Assembly: GCF_000428105.1 (NCBI RefSeq)
Contig: NZ_ATZH01000033.1
Coordinates: forward strand, 1-50,142
DNA length: 50,142 nucleotides
Direction of reading: 5' to 3'
From: Bacteroides pyogenes DSM 20611 = JCM 6294
GTDB taxonomy: Bacteria > Bacteroidota > Bacteroidia > Bacteroidales > Bacteroidaceae
The translations under genes were made by a program, and so were the position numbers. The notes beneath the pieces are model-generated. The model searched no databases. It was given only the letters and a program-made list of their open reading frames with translations, and was not told the DNA's origin. This document shows positions 46,257 to 50,142 of this stretch, piece by piece (within the stretch, counting starts at the first letter, position 1; each line of letters begins with the position of its first letter).

Positions 46257-49046
46257 ATGCGTAGATATATGAAAACACTTGTTCGTCTTCTCCCTCTGTT
46301 TTTGCTTCCTTTCTTTCTCGGAGCTTGCAGTCAATCTCACTTCCTCAAAGAAGAGGCCTATCGCAATAAAGTGCTCGAGGATTTTGAACGAAAGAAAGAG
46401 GCTCTTCCTAACGGCGATTTATTTGCAATCTTTTCGCAAGCAGACCTTTCTGTTGCCGAAAGAGAGGCCTTGATGTTTCTTTATGCCTACATGCCGATAG
46501 GTGATTTGACAGATTACCCCGGCGAGTATTATTTGGAAAACTACCGTTTGTCGGAGCAGGCCCGAGCTGAAATGAGCTGGGGGAAGGATATTCCCGACAA
46601 GCTGTTCCGTCATTTTGTTCTTCCTGTTCGAGTGAATAATGAGAATCTCGACGACTCGCGAAGGGTGTTTTATCAGGAGTTGAAGGAGCGAGTGAAAGGG
46701 CTTTCCATGAAAGAGGCTATTCTCGAAGTAAATCATTGGTGTCATGAGAAAGTGGTATATCGCCCGAGCGATGCGCGGACCAGCTCTCCGCTTGCTTCGG
46801 TGAAAACAGCTTACGGGCGTTGCGGAGAAGAGTCTACATTCACTGTAGCGGCTTTGCGGTCGGTCGGTATTCCTGCTCGTCAGGTCTATACTCCCCGCTG
46901 GGCTCATACCGATGACAATCACGCATGGGTAGAAGCATGGGCTGACGGAGAATGGTATTTCTTCGGAGCTTGCGAGCCGGAGCCGGTCTTGAATCTGGGA
47001 TGGTTCAATGCACCTGCCAGCCGGGGAATGTTGATGCATACCAAAGTGTTCGGACATTACGATGGTCCTGAAGAGATTATGCGTGAAACCTCCAATTATA
47101 CCGAAATCAATGTGATAGACAATTATGCCCCGACAGCGAAAGTGACGGTTCGGGTTACCGATGAGAAGGGTGCGGCAGTAGCAGGGGCGAAGGTAGAATT
47201 TAAGGTTTACAACTATGCCGAGTTTTATACGGTTGCCGCCAAGCATACCGACACGGAAGGAAAAGCTGCGCTGACAGCGGGAAAGGGAGACATGCTGGTA
47301 TGGGTCTCTAAGGACGGCAGATTCGGTTATCGAAAGGTTTCGTTCGGTAAAGAAGATACTGTGGAAGTGGCGTTAGACCGTAAGGAAGGGGATGCTCATA
47401 CGTTGGAACTGGATATAACTCCTCCTGCCGAAGGAGCGAATTTGCCGGAAGTCTCTCCCGAAATGCGTGCGGAAAACGACCGAAGATTGGCGCAGGAAGA
47501 TTCTATACGGAATGCGTACGTGGCTACCATGATGACGGAGGAGCGGGCGGAAGCTGCTTTGAAAGAGGTAGACCTTGCTTCGAACACAAGGAGTAGCATG
47601 GTGAAGATGCTGGTTGCTTCCAGAGGCAACTATCAGACGTTGCTCGATTTTGTCCAAACGGCTCAGACCCAAGATAAGCAGGAACTTGCCGTCGAACTTC
47701 TTCAGGCGCTTTCTGCGAAAGATTGGCGGGATGTGTCGGCAACTGTGTTGGAGGATATTATTCGTCATGCGCCTGACCCCCGGAAAGTGGGGATGGCAGC
47801 AAGTGTCAGGGTGGCTAATCAGCGCGTGGCCAATGAAATGTTAACGCCTTATCGCGGATTTTTCAATAATGTGATTCCGCAGGCCGATGCCGAAGCATTC
47901 GTTAAGAACCCCGTCCGCTTGGTGGAATGGTGTAAGGAAAACATTAAGATTGATAATGGCTTGAACTCGCAGCGCATTCCAATCTCTCCGGCAGGCGTGT
48001 GGAAAGCGAAGGTAGCCGATGAAAAATCTCGTGATATCTTTTTTGTGGCGATGGCTCGCACACTGGGTATACCGGCATGGATTGATGAGGTAACGGGTAA
48101 GGTGCAGTATATGGATGAAAATCCTTTTATGGAGAATGGGAAAGAAGTCCGGTTGAAAGAAGGGCGGCTTTTTGATGTGGATTTCTTGGAAAGTGTTCCG
48201 TCGCAGGCTTCTGCTGGTCTTGTGTCCGCGACATACAAACCCGTTCCTTCTTTAGACGATCCGAAATATTACTCTCATTTTACGCTATCTGTTTTTAAAG
48301 ACGGTACTTTCCGGTTGTTAAACTATGACGAGGGCGATGTTGATATGGGTGGTGGTGCGACTTGGGCTAATCTGTTGAAGCGGGGAGCAAGACTGGATGC
48401 GGGATATTATATGCTCGTCACCGGAACCCGTCTGGCCAGCGGTGCGGTTCTCTCGCGTCTTTCTTTCTTTAATGTAGCGAGTGGAGGAAGAACTGTAACT
48501 GATTTGGTGATGCGCGAGAGTAAGGATGCCGTGCAGGTTATAGGCAGTTTCAATTCGGAGTCTCTGTATCGTCCGATAGGTACGGATAAGGCAAATCAGA
48601 CAAGTGCTTCTTGTGGAAGCGAACCAAATGAAACGGCAGGAGAATGTTCTTCCCGAAGTCTCTTACAGGCTTGCGGGCGTGGATATTTTGTGGTCGGAAT
48701 TTTAGGAGTAGGACAGGAGCCTACCAATCATGCGTTGAGGGATATTGCTGCCCGGAGTGCCGAGCTTGAAAAATGGGGACGGAAAATCGTTCTTCTTTTC
48801 TCGTCTGAAGAGCAATACAAGAAGTTCCGCCCCGATGAGTTCCCGGGGTTACCCTCTACTATTATTTATGGTATCGATATCGACAATAGTATCCGGAAGC
48901 AGATTGTGACTTCCATGAAGCTTTCCGGTCAAACAAATCTTCCACTGTTTATCATCTCCGATACGTTCAACAGGGTGGTTTTTGTTTCGCAAGGATATAC
49001 TATCGGATTGGGAGAGCAATTGCTTAAAGTGATTCACGGACTTTAA
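46257..49046 (+). CDS. Transglutaminase-like lipoprotein with second inactive core and thioredoxin-like tail
   Basis: A 929-residue lipoprotein (lipidated Cys24, LGAC); the ATG at 46269 is an alternative start. Residues about 150-250 form a transglutaminase-like core with Cys189 (YGRCGEESTF) and His222 (DDNHAWVEAW); the usual Asp is replaced by the FGACEPEP segment. Residues about 285-385 form a carboxypeptidase-regulatory-like beta domain. At about 560-620 the pattern of the first core returns (SPAGVWKAKVADEKSRDIFF, then ARTLGIPAW) but the Cys is replaced by Asp, so this second copy should be inactive. Residues about 805-929 resemble a thioredoxin fold (TNLPLFIISDTFNRVVFVSQ) without a CxxC pair. 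It is probably a cell-surface or periplasmic protein; substrate unknown. Confidence 0.75.
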   Translation: MRRYMKTLVRLLPLFLLPFFLGACSQSHFLKEEAYRNKVLEDFERKKEALPNGDLFAIFSQADLSVAEREALMFLYAYMPIGDLTDYPGEYYLENYRLSEQARAEMSWGKDIPDKLFRHFVLPVRVNNENLDDSRRVFYQELKERVKGLSMKEAILEVNHWCHEKVVYRPSDARTSSPLASVKTAYGRCGEESTFTVAALRSVGIPARQVYTPRWAHTDDNHAWVEAWADGEWYFFGACEPEPVLNLGWFNAPASRGMLMHTKVFGHYDGPEEIMRETSNYTEINVIDNYAPTAKVTVRVTDEKGAAVAGAKVEFKVYNYAEFYTVAAKHTDTEGKAALTAGKGDMLVWVSKDGRFGYRKVSFGKEDTVEVALDRKEGDAHTLELDITPPAEGANLPEVSPEMRAENDRRLAQEDSIRNAYVATMMTEERAEAALKEVDLASNTRSSMVKMLVASRGNYQTLLDFVQTAQTQDKQELAVELLQALSAKDWRDVSATVLEDIIRHAPDPRKVGMAASVRVANQRVANEMLTPYRGFFNNVIPQADAEAFVKNPVRLVEWCKENIKIDNGLNSQRIPISPAGVWKAKVADEKSRDIFFVAMARTLGIPAWIDEVTGKVQYMDENPFMENGKEVRLKEGRLFDVDFLESVPSQASAGLVSATYKPVPSLDDPKYYSHFTLSVFKDGTFRLLNYDEGDVDMGGGATWANLLKRGARLDAGYYMLVTGTRLASGAVLSRLSFFNVASGGRTVTDLVMRESKDAVQVIGSFNSESLYRPIGTDKANQTSASCGSEPNETAGECSSRSLLQACGRGYFVVGILGVGQEPTNHALRDIAARSAELEKWGRKIVLLFSSEEQYKKFRPDEFPGLPSTIIYGIDIDNSIRKQIVTSMKLSGQTNLPLFIISDTFNRVVFVSQGYTIGLGEQLLKVIHGL

Positions 49047-49049
49047 ATA

Positions 49050-49346
49050 GAACGGATGCTTTTTATGGTGTTCATCGGGAGTTGCTGCATATAAGCCGTT
49101 TGGCAGTTATAAGAGATCGAGGATATAGTGTGCATTAGTCGTTGGAGTTGCCGCATACAAGCCGTTTGGTAGTTATAGGTAGAGCGGATGAATTTCATAA
49201 TATTCATCGGGGTGGTGGTTATGAGTTATTCGGCAGTTAATTATGTAAAACCGATGAACTTTATAATATTGATGGGGAGTTGTTGGTCATAAGCCGTTTG
49301 GCAATTAGTAAGTGAAACGAATGAGCTTTATAATAATAGGTGGAAA
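49050..49346. repeat. Degenerate repeat with about 66-bp step, four to five units
   Basis: AAGCCGTTTGGCAGTTAT and variants start at 49093, 49159, 49223 and 49291 (steps 66, 64, 68). Each is preceded by a (G/A)A(A/G)CGGATG-like and TTCATCGGG-like block. The unequal steps break any reading frame, so it is not a repeat gene. Confidence 0.8.
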
Positions 49347-49860
49347 GGCTTAGGGAATGGAGTAAAACATTCCCAGCCGGTTCTTTTTACATAAAACTTT
49401 TGTTTCTTACAATTGAAAAGATAGATGCAGTGAGTGTTTTCATAAATGTAAATGTTGAAGTATGCAAGAATGATTCAGGCAACTGTGGATTACAGTTACA
49501 GCTTTTCATGTAAGATATTCAAGTGTGGCAGATTGATTTTACAGCTTTATTTTTGTAGTAATATGTGATTTTTCTCATTGATGTCAACCTATAAGTTTAG
49601 TACTTTGTATTATTTATGTTCGTTTCGGCTTACTACCTTGGTAATAGCTTTTTATCATTATTTGAAGATTTAAATAGTATTGCTGTTGAAGAGGTAATAA
49701 ATCGATTTTTCTTCTTTTGATTGTTCTTGCTCACACACCTTGTTTGTTCTGCCGGGGGGCAACAACAGGCGAGTAGATAGCTTGGCTTTCTTTTATCTCC
49801 TTTCTCATCTTCCTGTCCTTTAGACTCTTATGTTTTTCTTTTTGATTTTCTTCAAAAAAA
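49347..49860. other. AT-rich intergenic region without a gene
   Basis: No supported reading frame, RNA gene or strong hairpin is seen. The T-rich plus strand becomes A-tract rich just before the promoter at 49873. Confidence 0.5.
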
Positions 49861-49872
49861 CTCCTTTGTATA

Positions 49873-49904
49873 TTTGGATGTTGTTTTAAAAGTTTCTACT
49901 TTTG
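49873..49904 (+). promoter_or_regulatory. Strong promoter, probably of a stable-RNA operon (P1)
   Basis: TTTG at 49873-49876, a 20-base spacer and TACTTTTG at 49897-49904 make a full Bacteroidetes promoter with an A-tract just upstream (CAAAAAAACT). The start region CACCCGC after the -7 box is typical, as far as I remember, of Bacteroides rRNA and tRNA transcripts. No coding sequence follows before the window ends. Confidence 0.6.
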
Positions 49905-50013
49905 CACCCGCTTTCCCGGCGTGGGAGGGCTTTCTAGAGTTGACATGTTGCAAAAGCCCGGTTTCGGTTTGATATTCTGTTTTTCCCCATTTAAAAAAAA
50001 CTCCCCATTAAAA

Positions 50014-50046
50014 TTTGGAGTTATGGGAATAAAATGCTTATCTTTA
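50014..50046 (+). promoter_or_regulatory. Second tandem promoter (P2)
   Basis: TTTG at 50014-50017, a 21-base spacer and TATCTTTA at 50039-50046 (one mismatch to TAnnTTTG). It lies about 140 bases after P1 in the same direction and is again preceded by an A-tract. The following 96 bases to the window end hold no start of a gene that I can recognise. Confidence 0.5.
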
Positions 50047-50142
50047 CCGTCCGTGCGGCAAAGGATGGGTTCTTTTCCCGCTTTTTCTTTGTCCGGGTTG
50101 TCTTTATCTTTCTTACAGAGAGTTTTACGGGGCTTCCGAAAA

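Overview
The window looks like a chromosomal segment of a gut-type Bacteroides or close relative. The evidence is a complete starch-utilisation (sus) locus in the Bacteroides order, SusC/SusD outer-membrane proteins, NigD, GLPGLI and BACON families, many lipoprotein signals, and promoters of the Bacteroidetes type (TAnnTTTG at -7, TTG/TTTG about 19-21 bp upstream). Species is not assigned.

Layout. 1-284 is the tail of an IS982-family insertion sequence cut by the window edge. 665-5820 holds a DMP19-like protein and a likely operon of NigD-like lipoprotein, Yip1-like membrane protein, SmpB and a MetH that lacks the reactivation domain. 6041-21480 is the sus locus: membrane-anchored regulator SusR (minus strand), then SusA (GH13), SusB (GH97), SusC, SusD, one long SusE/F-type starch-binding lipoprotein and a 956-residue surface GH13 enzyme with two BACON-like domains in the place of SusG. 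An uncharged-tail hairpin separates that last enzyme from the rest. SusC/D and the surface lipoproteins would capture and cut starch, SusA/SusB would finish it in the periplasm, and SusR would sense maltose-type sugars.

21908-25995 contains a short MGMT-type protein (plus strand) and, on the minus strand, a cassette of a 54-residue Sec-exported two-cysteine peptide (too short for ordinary gene calling), an intrinsic terminator, a GLPGLI protein and a TonB-receptor-like barrel that overlaps it by ATGA. 26285-31042 has pyruvate:ferredoxin oxidoreductase and an AAA/DUF4143-type ATPase. 31289-36688 has an ATP-grasp-like protein, a GHL10 glycosidase-like protein, CstA with a coupled 69-residue membrane protein, and a small outer-membrane barrel. 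37293-41524 carries uvrA and dinB. 42516-49046 holds a heparinase II/III-like protein, a jelly-roll-like secreted protein, a 45-residue small protein and a large lipoprotein with a transglutaminase core, a second inactive-looking copy of that core and a thioredoxin-like tail. The last 1.1 kb has no gene but ends with two tandem strong promoters that look like those of a stable-RNA operon.

The most unusual feature is not a gene. From about 21.8 kb to 49.3 kb nearly every long intergenic gap holds tandem repeats of unrelated sequence whose spacing is 22 bp or a multiple of it (22, 44, 66, 132). At least eleven such stretches were found by direct position counting. The units are often internally palindromic. 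None was noticed in the first 21 kb. This shared 22-bp quantum across different sequences, and the secreted-peptide/GLPGLI/receptor cassette, are the two leading candidates for something undescribed.
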